5,710 nucleotides of DNA, taken from assembly GCA_019310865.1 (NCBI GenBank), contig JAFDDL010000268.1, forward strand, positions 1 through 5,710. The letters run 5' to 3'. How positions within the stretch are numbered: position 1 is the stretch's first letter; the number at the start of each line of letters is the position of its first letter. The stretch is from Deltaproteobacteria bacterium. GTDB taxonomy: Bacteria > Desulfobacterota > Desulfobacteria > Desulfobacterales > JAFDDL01. Positions 1 through 4,734 of this stretch are shown piece by piece. The notes under the pieces were generated by a model. It was given only the letters and a program-made list of their open reading frames with translations, was not told the origin of the DNA and made no database searches. The translations under genes and the position numbers were made by a program.

Positions 1-1008
1 TGGGTGATCGATGAGCCACATGTGCGCGGTATGCGCGCGGTCATGGACGCATGGAAAATCATAGATGCCGGGTTTACCACTATTCGTGATGTGGGGGGGA
101 TGCTGGCCATCTACCTGAAAACGGCCGTGAACGAAGGATCCATCGTGGGGCCGCGTATTTTGGCCTCGGGCCTGGTGGTTACCCAGACGGCCGGTCATGC
201 CGACTGGCATTTTGTCCCCAGAGAGTGGGCCGATCGCATGCTGCTGGGCCGGGTGGCCGACGGTGTGGCGGAAGTGCGCAAAGCCGCCCGTGAACAGCTT
301 CGGGAAGGGGCCGATTTGTTAAAGATCATGACAACCGGCGGCGTGATGTCGGAAAAAGACAGCCCCTCTGCCGTGCAATACAGCATGGAGGAGGTGCGCG
401 CATTTTCAGAAGAGGCCAGAAACGCCGAAGTGAAAACCACCACCCACTGCCACGGCGCCCAGGGCATCAAAAACGCCATTCTCGGCGGAATCGACTGCAT
501 CGAGCACGGCACCCTCATGGACGACGAGTGCGTTGAATTGATGGTCAAACACGGCACCCACCTGGTGCCCACCTTCGCCATCGTTGATGCCATCGTTACC
601 AATGGCCGAAAAATGGGGGTCATGGAGGGCTCCGTTCGAAAAGCCGAGGCAGTCACCAAACATCATATGAACAGTTTCCTATCCGCCTACAAGGCCGGCG
701 TGACCTGCGGTCTGGGCACCGATTATCTGAGCGATCCCATGAGCCCCCACGGGGAAAACGCGGTGGAGCTGGACATCTATGTCAACAAGGCGGGTCTGAC
801 GCCCATGGAAACCATTGTCTGCGCCACCAAGAACAACGCCATTATCCTTAATCTGGAAAAGGATCTGGGCACATTGGAGGCGGGTAAACTCGCCGATGTG
901 CTGGTGGTGAACGGAAACCCCCTGGACGATATCACCCTCTTGCGCGACAAGACCCGGATCACCGAGATTTATAAAGAGGGCACGCCGGTGCCCAGGCTTC
1001 CGAAATAG
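1..1008 (+). CDS. Metal-dependent amidohydrolase, Xaa-Pro dipeptidase/imidazolonepropionase-like (5' truncated)
   Basis: This is the C-terminal ~335 residues of an amidohydrolase-superfamily enzyme (COG1228-like). The frame is open to the window edge. Family members have about 400-430 residues, so roughly 70-90 N-terminal residues, including the HxH metal motif, lie outside. Numbering from the codon at nt 4, visible hallmarks are TTIRDVGG (25-32), the candidate carboxylated Lys107 in LLKIMTTGG, the metal-ligand His148 in THCHG, His168 in IEHG and Asp240 in GLGTD. The closing segment LGTLEAGKLADVLVVNGNPL (288-307) is the typical return to the small beta domain. Established relatives hydrolyse imidazolonepropionate or, for the subgroup with this KIMTTGG-style lysine, dipeptides with C-terminal proline or other residues. 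I infer a peptidase-like, cytoplasmic role, which fits the M32 carboxypeptidase downstream. The GTG at nt 4 is unlikely to be the real start. The family call is firm; the substrate is not. Confidence 0.9.
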   Translation, partial: WVIDEPHVRGMRAVMDAWKIIDAGFTTIRDVGGMLAIYLKTAVNEGSIVGPRILASGLVVTQTAGHADWHFVPREWADRMLLGRVADGVAEVRKAAREQLREGADLLKIMTTGGVMSEKDSPSAVQYSMEEVRAFSEEARNAEVKTTTHCHGAQGIKNAILGGIDCIEHGTLMDDECVELMVKHGTHLVPTFAIVDAIVTNGRKMGVMEGSVRKAEAVTKHHMNSFLSAYKAGVTCGLGTDYLSDPMSPHGENAVELDIYVNKAGLTPMETIVCATKNNAIILNLEKDLGTLEAGKLADVLVVNGNPLDDITLLRDKTRITEIYKEGTPVPRLPK

Positions 1009-1020
1009 ACTCTCGCCATC

Positions 1021-1047
1021 GTGCCCATCCGGAAAGGGGATGGACAC
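1021..1047 (+). terminator. Terminator-like hairpin after the amidohydrolase gene
   Basis: GTGCCCATCC (1021-1030) pairs with GGATGGACAC (1038-1047) over 10 positions with one C-A mismatch and a 7-nt loop. It begins 12 nt after the stop codon and is followed by T-rich sequence, though not by a clean T run. It probably ends or attenuates transcription from the first gene, which would separate it from the membrane-protein gene. No folding energy was calculated. Confidence 0.45.
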
Positions 1048-1060
1048 TTAATCGTATCTG

Positions 1061-1099
1061 TCTATTGTATTTATCTATTGTATTTATCTGTTGTATTTA
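1061..1099 (+). repeat. Three tandem copies of a 13-bp AT-rich repeat
   Basis: The unit TCTATTGTATTTA occurs at 1061-1073 and 1074-1086 exactly, and at 1087-1099 as TCTGTTGTATTTA (one change). A partial unit (TTTA) follows. The array lies in the leader region of the membrane-protein gene, ending 34 nt before its ATG, where promoter elements would be expected. It may hold overlapping promoter-like hexamers (TTGTAT recurs every 13 bp), may bind a regulator, or may simply be a slippage-prone microrepeat. 13 bp is not close to a multiple of the helical turn, so cooperative binding on one DNA face is not obvious. Confidence 0.8.
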
Positions 1100-1133
1100 T
1101 TTATAGGACCCCGACGTAAACGAAAGGAGCAAC

Positions 1134-1574
1134 ATGACGGATCAAGAGATGAGCAAGGCCGACAAGGCGTATAAAAAATATGTAAAGCCCGCTGGGATCG
1201 GTATGTTTATTTACGGTGCCATCGTGCCCTTTGTGGCTGCCTTTTCCGGTGAATCGACATTCAACTATTTCCCCATGCCTTTTTTTGAGACCCTGTTCGC
1301 CAAGCGGGTAACGCTTGCCCTGCTGGCCCCAGTGATGTTGATCCTCGGTTTCGGACTGATAAAGAAGCAATTCTGGGGGTGGATCGGAATGCTTGCATTG
1401 GTGATCGGTTTTCCCGGGTATCTGGTGGCGATGGCATTGCTGGGCCATATGGCCGGCGCGATACCATTCGGTTTATCGCCGATGACGTACGCCATTGCCA
1501 ATGTCATTATGGTTGTGCTGGGGACCTGGTCGATTTATGCTTGGTACAAGCCGGTCTTTGTTCCTGAATCGTAA
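1134..1574 (+). CDS. Small four-helix integral membrane protein, function unknown
   Basis: A 146-aa protein with a short charged N-terminal tail (MTDQEMSKADKAYKKY) and four hydrophobic segments at about residues 20-37, 57-76, 82-104 and 117-138. There is no cleavable signal peptide. The tail is rich in Lys, and Lys-Lys also occurs between helices 2 and 3 (77-78), so by the positive-inside rule the N-terminus is probably cytoplasmic. The start is supported by an AAAGGAG box (1123-1129) four bases before the ATG. The stop is 42 nt before the carboxypeptidase gene on the same strand, so the two are probably co-transcribed. I see no transporter or enzyme motif and do not recognise the family. A role as an accessory or a transport component for peptide use is only a guess from its position. 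Confidence 0.85.
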   Translation: MTDQEMSKADKAYKKYVKPAGIGMFIYGAIVPFVAAFSGESTFNYFPMPFFETLFAKRVTLALLAPVMLILGFGLIKKQFWGWIGMLALVIGFPGYLVAMALLGHMAGAIPFGLSPMTYAIANVIMVVLGTWSIYAWYKPVFVPES

Positions 1575-1616
1575 AGACATTGATTTTAAAAAGCCACCCT
1601 TGAAAGGAAATAACCC

Positions 1617-3116
1617 ATGGACGTTCAGTTGAAGAACAACCTGGAAAGACTGCGCAAGCATTCTGAAATAAATGGATATTACGGTGGTCTCACCAGCTTA
1701 TTCATGCTCGACGCCTGGACGGCCATCCCCCCCAAGGGGCGCCCCTACCGCAGTAAGATGTCCGGCTTTTTCGCCGGCGAGCAGCTCAGGCACCAGACCT
1801 CCAACGAGGCAAAGGAATTGATCGCGTGCCTCGAGGGCGTTGACCTGGAAGATGATATTCAACAGGCCATGCTTCGCGAACTCAAGCGCGAGTACGCGTA
1901 CAACACTGCCATTTCACCGGAAAAGATGGCCCAAGTGACAGAACTGACCTCCGAAGCCCAGGCCGTCTGGAAGGAAGCGCACGAAAAATCGGACTACAAT
2001 CTGTTCAAACCCTATTTGAAGCAAATTTTCGATTTAAACCGGGAGCTCGCTGATCTGATCGGCCTGGACGGCCACCCGCTCAACAGCCTGGCCGCCCGAT
2101 TTGAGCCGGAAATTGACGTGGAGAAGGTCGCGGCCCTGTTTGCGGATTTAAAAATCGGCATTATCGATCTGTTGGGAAAAATTACGGCCGGTGCTGCCGA
2201 TATCGACGACAGCTTTTTCCACCAGGATTTTGATAAAACCCAAGTTTTCGAATTCACAAAACACGTGGTTGAAACAATGGGCTACGACGCCCAGGCTGGC
2301 GGATACGGCGAAGTGCTCCATCCCTTTTGCGCTATGATCGGCCCCAACGACGCGCGAATCACCTCCAATTACAGCAACTTTAAATTCGGTGTCTTTGCCG
2401 GTATTCACGAGGCTGGACACGGCATGTACGGCCAGAATTCCGATGCAGCGTTGGCCGATACCGGCCTGTGGGGCGGCATCATGGGTGCGGTGCACGAAAG
2501 CCAGTCCCGGTTCTATGAAAATATTCTCGGGAAAAGCCGGGCCTTCTGGAGCGGATTTTTCCCCGAGGCCAAGCGCCGATTCGCTCAATTTGCTGATGTG
2601 GACCTGGATCAGTTCTACCGGGCGTTAAACCGCGTGGAGCCCTCGCTCAAGCGCATCACCTCCGATGAGGTGACCTACAGTCTGCACCCGATCATTCGAT
2701 TCGAAATCGAAAAGGAAGTCCTGGAAGATAAGGTCAGCGTCGATGAGCTTCAGGACGTCTGGAACGCCAAGTACAAAGCGTTTCTCGGCGTCGAACCGCC
2801 CAACGACCGCGAAGGCGTGCTTCAGGACGTTCACTGGTCCATGGGACTTTTTGGTTATTTTCAGAGCTACTCTTTGGGCAACCTCTATGGCGGACAGCTG
2901 TTGGCCCAGCTGAAAAAAGAGGTTCCCACGGCCTTTACAGAAATTGCCGCGGGTAATTTCAAACCGGTCAATACATGGTTTCAGGAAAATGTGCATGGGC
3001 CCAGCCGCGTGCTCACCCCGGACGCCCTGGTGAAAAAGGTGACCGGCGAAGAACTGTCCGCGCGCTATTTCGTGGATTACCTCAACCAGAAGTATTCCGA
3101 AATCTATGGGTTATAG
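1617..3116 (+). CDS. M32-family metallocarboxypeptidase (carboxypeptidase Taq type)
   Basis: A full-length 499-aa protein, which is the usual length for M32 (about 500). It removes C-terminal residues from peptides using a metal ion; known family members are cytoplasmic with broad specificity, commonly poor on C-terminal Pro. Visible hallmarks in order: LHPF (235-238); HEAGH (264-268), the HExxH metal motif with His264, His268 and catalytic Glu265; HESQSR (293-298), where Glu294 is the third ligand; IRFEIEKEVL (360-369); and the closing signature DVHWSMGLFGYFQSYSLGN (404-422). There is no signal peptide or membrane segment. The ATG is preceded by AAAGGA (1603-1608) with 8-nt spacing. It follows the membrane-protein gene by 42 nt, so probably shares its transcript. 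A long palindrome begins 9 nt after the stop and may end the transcript. All catalytic residues are present, so an active enzyme is expected. Confidence 0.96.
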   Translation: MDVQLKNNLERLRKHSEINGYYGGLTSLFMLDAWTAIPPKGRPYRSKMSGFFAGEQLRHQTSNEAKELIACLEGVDLEDDIQQAMLRELKREYAYNTAISPEKMAQVTELTSEAQAVWKEAHEKSDYNLFKPYLKQIFDLNRELADLIGLDGHPLNSLAARFEPEIDVEKVAALFADLKIGIIDLLGKITAGAADIDDSFFHQDFDKTQVFEFTKHVVETMGYDAQAGGYGEVLHPFCAMIGPNDARITSNYSNFKFGVFAGIHEAGHGMYGQNSDAALADTGLWGGIMGAVHESQSRFYENILGKSRAFWSGFFPEAKRRFAQFADVDLDQFYRALNRVEPSLKRITSDEVTYSLHPIIRFEIEKEVLEDKVSVDELQDVWNAKYKAFLGVEPPNDREGVLQDVHWSMGLFGYFQSYSLGNLYGGQLLAQLKKEVPTAFTEIAAGNFKPVNTWFQENVHGPSRVLTPDALVKKVTGEELSARYFVDYLNQKYSEIYGL

Positions 3117-3124
3117 GGAGAAGG

Positions 3125-3211
3125 GGGACGCCGTTTTGGGGGACGTTCATGCATAAATGCATAACTCTGGAGAGTTATGCATTTATGCATGAACGTCCCC
3201 CAAAACGTCCC
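3125..3211. repeat. Long palindromic element 1 (37-bp perfect arms, GGGGGACGTTC ends)
   Basis: Bases 3132-3168 and 3171-3207 are exact reverse complements over 37 bp around a 2-nt centre (GG). After a 3-nt bulge on the left (3129-3131), GGGA (3125-3128) pairs again with TCCC (3208-3211). The core contains repeated ATGCAT and the arms carry GGGGGACGTTC / GAACGTCCCCC. It lies between the stop of the carboxypeptidase gene and the 3' end of the convergent zinc-ribbon gene, so it can act as a two-way terminator. Its ends match palindrome 2 about 1 kb away, which marks it as a copy of a dispersed element rather than a plain terminator. No transposase is present. Mobilisation in trans by a Y1/RAYT-type transposase is a guess. 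Confidence 0.93.
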
Positions 3212-3425
3212 AATCCGGTATATATGCGGTGATATTGGTAAAATTGAGTTTTGCTCCGCCGCATTCCGAACATTTTTTTCTGGGGATTGCCGCTGTTATG
3301 ATATAGCCGCAGATCTCGCATCTCCAATCCGTCAACCCACAATTTGGACAAATATCCTCATCAAACCGTTTGGAAGCGCCATGGCCGCAATTCGTGCAAA
3401 TATATCGCGAATGGTTAAACCGCAT
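3183..3425 (-). CDS. Small double zinc-ribbon (rubredoxin-like) protein
   Basis: An 80-aa protein with eight cysteines in four CxxC knuckles: C10-C13, C26-C29, C36-C39 and C52-C55. This spacing fits two consecutive zinc ribbons, one from pairs 1 and 2 and one from pairs 3 and 4. CEICGYI (36-42) resembles a rubredoxin-type knuckle, so iron binding is also possible. The ATG is preceded by AGAGG and GAAAG purine boxes. It is the last of four minus-strand small genes, 23 nt after the preceding stop. The C-terminus is odd: about the last nine residues (from Trp72) and the TAA stop are encoded inside the long palindrome, so the native tail may have been replaced by the element. Zinc ribbons usually bind nucleic acid or protein partners; no specific function can be given. 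Cysteine conservation on this strand argues strongly against the opposite-strand frame. Confidence 0.8.
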   Translation of the reverse strand: MRFNHSRYICTNCGHGASKRFDEDICPNCGLTDWRCEICGYIITAAIPRKKCSECGGAKLNFTNITAYIPDWDVLGDVHA

Positions 3426-3448
3426 ATCGTCTTTCTACCTCTATCCTG

Positions 3449-3643
3449 TTAATTGTGTCTGACATTGCCCCCAGGCAACATGAATTTATTGCCATATTTT
3501 CCAGTAAAAACGAAGCCATTGGTTAACTTGCTAAAAGCTCTGGACTCTTTTATAAAAACATCCCGGCCCAAAGGATGGAAGCAAGACAGCCCGGAGGTGT
3601 GGATATAGATTTTTCGATGGATGTGGCATCTTTGTTTTATCAT
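3449..3643 (-). CDS. Small protein of unknown function (about 64 aa)
   Basis: Encodes 64 residues from the ATG at 3643, or 70 from an in-frame ATG at 3661. I prefer 3643 because GGCGG lies seven bases upstream, whereas the AGGA before 3661 is only one base from the ATG. The sequence is soluble, basic and probably beta-rich: RKIYIHTSGL (10-19), GRDVFIKESR (26-35), and NGFVFTGKYG (42-51). It has two cysteines (C6, C21) and several histidines. The residue make-up looks protein-like rather than random, and the order of genes (4 or 22 nt after the preceding stop, 23 nt before the zinc-ribbon start) suggests co-transcription. I do not recognise a family. The DNA here is AT-rich (20 G/C in 60 bases at 3481-3540) compared with the carboxypeptidase gene. 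Confidence 0.55.
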   Translation of the reverse strand: MIKQRCHIHRKIYIHTSGLSCFHPLGRDVFIKESRAFSKLTNGFVFTGKYGNKFMLPGGNVRHN

Positions 3644-3664
3644 CTGAAGTCCGCCCCGCATTTC

Positions 3665-3835
3665 CTATGTCTCAGATTGGTGATCTTGCGGTTTTTCCAG
3701 GCAAAGATCTCGCCAGGTGCAGTTCTCACGGCTGCAATGACTTTGAATTTCCGCCACAGCAAAACAGTCAGGGTCTTTCTCAAAACGCTGAATGCTTCTA
3801 ATAAGATGTGCTATATCAACATTGTCAGTAGCCAT
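3665..3835 (-). CDS. Small Cys-rich protein (56 aa), function unknown
   Basis: A 56-aa frame from ATG 3835 to TAG 3665, short enough to be missed by length cut-offs. It begins with a probable helix (DIAHLIRSIQRFEKD, 7-21) followed by a Cys cluster: C24 in DPDCF, C34, C39 in ENCTW and C45 in RDLCL, i.e. C-x9-C-x4-C-x5-C. The compact arrangement with a Trp-Arg between the last cysteines looks like a small metal-binding or disulfide-linked fold, and I have an unverified impression of similar CF...C...C-WR..C tails in small deltaproteobacterial proteins. An in-frame TAA three codons upstream of the ATG fixes this start as the longest. The ribosome site is weak (only ATAAG). Its stop lies 4-22 nt before the next small gene, which supports translational coupling. 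The longer plus-strand frame across it has no such signature. Confidence 0.6.
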   Translation of the reverse strand: MATDNVDIAHLIRSIQRFEKDPDCFAVAEIQSHCSRENCTWRDLCLEKPQDHQSET

Positions 3836-3889
3836 TTGTGCTTATCGTTATTGTCTGACTGTATAGGCTCCCGGTGCACTGCGCAGTAG

Positions 3890-3913
3890 AGAGTGCGACA
3901 ACATTCGCACTCT
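3890..3913 (-). terminator. Hairpin over the stop codon of the 64-aa gene
   Basis: AGAGTGCGA (3890-3898) and TCGCACTCT (3905-3913) form a perfect 9-bp stem with a 6-nt loop. It contains the end of the 64-aa minus-strand gene, since the TAG occupies 3914-3912. No T run follows on either strand, so it may be an attenuator or an mRNA-stabilising processing site within the cassette rather than a full terminator. Confidence 0.5.
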
Positions 3914-4106
3914 ATTTCGCCCAAATTGGCCCATCTTCCTGTCTGCGGGTTCTGTCCCGACGGCAAACCCATCCAACAACACTGATATGGGTATAGCCGT
4001 CACTTGGCTGCAACCTGCGGTCTTTATTACGGCGGTTTTGCGTGCTGTTTTTCGGGTCGCGGTTTGAATTTGAGTGCTGTTTGGGTAGATCTCGATTTGT
4101 GTACAT
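3912..4106 (-). CDS. Small basic protein (64 aa), function unknown
   Basis: A 64-aa frame with one of the best ribosome sites in the window: GGAGG six bases before ATG 4106. The N-terminal half is rich in Asn, Gln, Arg and Lys and probably disordered (NRDPKNSTQNRRNKDRR, about residues 15-31). The second half looks ordered: LQPSDGYTHISVVGWVCRRD (32-51), ending in a charged tail. It has one cysteine. A strongly basic tail plus a short ordered patch is compatible with nucleic-acid binding, but that is inference only. It is the first of the four minus-strand small genes and starts 32 nt from palindrome 2, so its promoter must overlap or lie beyond that element. CCCTAATAAAA just upstream of the ribosome site could hold a -10 region. 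I do not recognise the family. Confidence 0.55.
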   Translation of the reverse strand: MYTNRDLPKQHSNSNRDPKNSTQNRRNKDRRLQPSDGYTHISVVGWVCRRDRTRRQEDGPIWAK

Positions 4107-4137
4107 AGAAAGCCTCCGTTTTTATTAGGGTAGTAAC

Positions 4138-4197
4138 GGGGACGTTCTTCAGATTATAAGATTCTCAATGGAATCTTATAATCTGAAGAACGTCCCC
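4138..4197. repeat. Long palindromic element 2 (27-bp perfect arms, GGGGACGTTC ends)
   Basis: Bases 4138-4164 and 4171-4197 are exact reverse complements over 27 bp around a 6-nt loop (TCAATG). The outer ten bases GGGGACGTTC are shared with palindrome 1; the inner arms (TTCAGATTATAAGATTC) are unrelated to it. On the right the flank AAAATGTCCCAA (4198-4209) matches AAAACGTCCCAA (3202-3213) after palindrome 1 with one change, so the similarity extends beyond the stem and the two copies have the same orientation. It sits between the 98-aa gene (minus) and the start of the small-gene cassette (minus), so it can terminate the former and lies in the promoter zone of the latter. Confidence 0.92.
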
Positions 4198-4225
4198 AAA
4201 ATGTCCCAAAATGGGTCCATGAATC

Positions 4226-4238
4226 GGTCGGTCCGACC
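4226..4238. repeat. Short GC-rich inverted repeat after the 98-aa gene
   Basis: GGTCGG (4226-4231) and CCGACC (4233-4238) are inverted around one base. As RNA it could only form with a larger loop (GGTC/GACC around five bases). It lies directly downstream of the stop of the 98-aa gene on the minus strand, between that gene and palindrome 2. It may be part of a terminator region or a protein-binding site. Confidence 0.3.
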
Positions 4239-4240
4239 CC

Positions 4241-4537
4241 TCAGGCCGCCTTGATCTTGGTACCCGTTCCTATACTATGTGGGCTTTTTGTGTGCTTTTC
4301 CAGAATGCCTGCCAGATAATCGAGCCCTTTCAGGAACAATTCCCGATAATCCTGGAAGGCTTTATTGGTATCGGCTTGCCACTCGGAGTAAAGTTTGTCC
4401 AGACTCTGATTTCCTTTTTCGAGCTGTTCCACGAAAATTTCGAACATTTTTTCATTCTGTTTTTGGAAATGTTCATAATTATTAAATGCGGTTTCAAAAT
4501 GATCTCGGGTCGTGGAAAAGATGTTTTCGGATTTCAT
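4241..4537 (-). CDS. Helical, phasin-like small protein (98 aa)
   Basis: The frame is open upstream to 4657, but ATG 4537 is preferred: GAGGAG (4545-4550) sits seven bases before it, the upstream extension is low-quality sequence, and a promoter overlaps the longer start. The 98 residues are almost all amphipathic helix from about 8 to 82, rich in Phe, Glu, Gln and Lys (RDHFETAFNNYEHFQKQNEK at 11-30, SEWQADTNKAFQDYRELFLK at 51-70), followed by a basic tail ending KIKAA. No cysteine, signal peptide or membrane segment is present. This layout resembles phasins and other granule- or synthase-associated coiled-coil proteins of polyhydroxyalkanoate storage; that assignment rests on overall character only, and no PHA gene is visible. 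Other helical adaptor proteins would look the same. It has its own likely promoter and lies downstream of the two-component system on the same strand. Confidence 0.8.
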   Translation of the reverse strand: MKSENIFSTTRDHFETAFNNYEHFQKQNEKMFEIFVEQLEKGNQSLDKLYSEWQADTNKAFQDYRELFLKGLDYLAGILEKHTKSPHSIGTGTKIKAA

Positions 4538-4628
4538 GGGGATTCTCCTCTTTTTTGACAAATGGATTTTTTTTGGTGCTCCTGCCGGAAACACACAATG
4601 TCGATGATCAACTTTTCTTTGTCTGTAA

Positions 4629-4656
4629 TTTATATCGGATTCCGAATGTTTGTCCA
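4629..4656 (-). promoter_or_regulatory. Sigma70-like promoter of the 98-aa gene, with an inverted repeat in the spacer
   Basis: On the minus strand TGGACA (4656-4651) and TATAAA (4634-4629) each differ from the consensus -35 and -10 hexamers by one base and are 16 bp apart. The predicted transcript begins near 4622, giving a leader of about 85 nt. The spacer contains the inverted repeat TCGGA-T-TCCGA (4635-4645), well placed for a repressor. Seen by eye only. Confidence 0.5.
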
Positions 4657-4700
4657 TAGAGGCAGGGCTTTATTTTAATGGGGCAAACACCCATGGCTGG

Positions 4701-4734
4701 GGAATTATCCCGGGGCAAAGCCGGGATCTATTCC
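4701..4734 (-). terminator. Terminator-like hairpin at the end of the response regulator gene
   Basis: ATCCCGG (4707-4713) pairs with CCGGGAT (4721-4727) around a 7-nt loop, and outside a small internal loop GGAAT (4701-4705) pairs with ATTCC (4730-4734). The response-regulator stop codon (4730-4728) lies within the structure. There is no T run on the minus strand beyond it, so it may be a weak or factor-assisted terminator, or an mRNA 3' stabiliser. Confidence 0.5.

Noticed and set aside
195..659. 154-aa minus-strand frame within the amidohydrolase gene
   Set aside because: Antisense to conserved metal-binding motifs, with a Ser/Arg/Thr-rich composition and no motif of its own.
2148..2588. 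146-aa minus-strand frame within the carboxypeptidase gene
   Set aside because: It is the antisense shadow of the HExxH region of a full-length M32 enzyme; long antisense frames are expected in GC-rich codon-biased genes.
3132..3207. Palindrome 1 as only an intrinsic terminator
   Set aside because: The stem is far longer than terminators need and has no T run, and its ends recur in palindrome 2; termination may be a secondary effect.
3177..3452. 91-aa plus-strand frame opposite the zinc-ribbon gene
   Set aside because: It starts inside the palindrome and is the antisense of four CxxC motifs, which are far stronger evidence for the minus strand.
3575..3889. 104-aa plus-strand frame across the small-gene cassette
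   Set aside because: It has no ribosome site of note and no recognisable motif, and it is antisense to two minus-strand frames, one of which has a clear cysteine pattern.
3125..4197. CRISPR-like or attachment-site reading of the two repeats
   Set aside because: There are only two copies about 1 kb apart, the cores differ and the gap holds genes; neither a CRISPR array nor a classical att pair with an integrase is visible.
4277..4558. 93-aa and 68-aa plus-strand hydrophobic frames opposite the 98-aa gene
   Set aside because: The Phe-rich hydrophobic look comes from reading the complement of Glu/Lys-rich helix codons; the minus-strand frame has a strong ribosome site and promoter.
4538..4657. 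40-residue N-terminal extension of the 98-aa protein
   Set aside because: It would start on the -35 element, it lacks a ribosome site, and the extension is compositionally unlike the helical body; the GAGGAG site fits ATG 4537.
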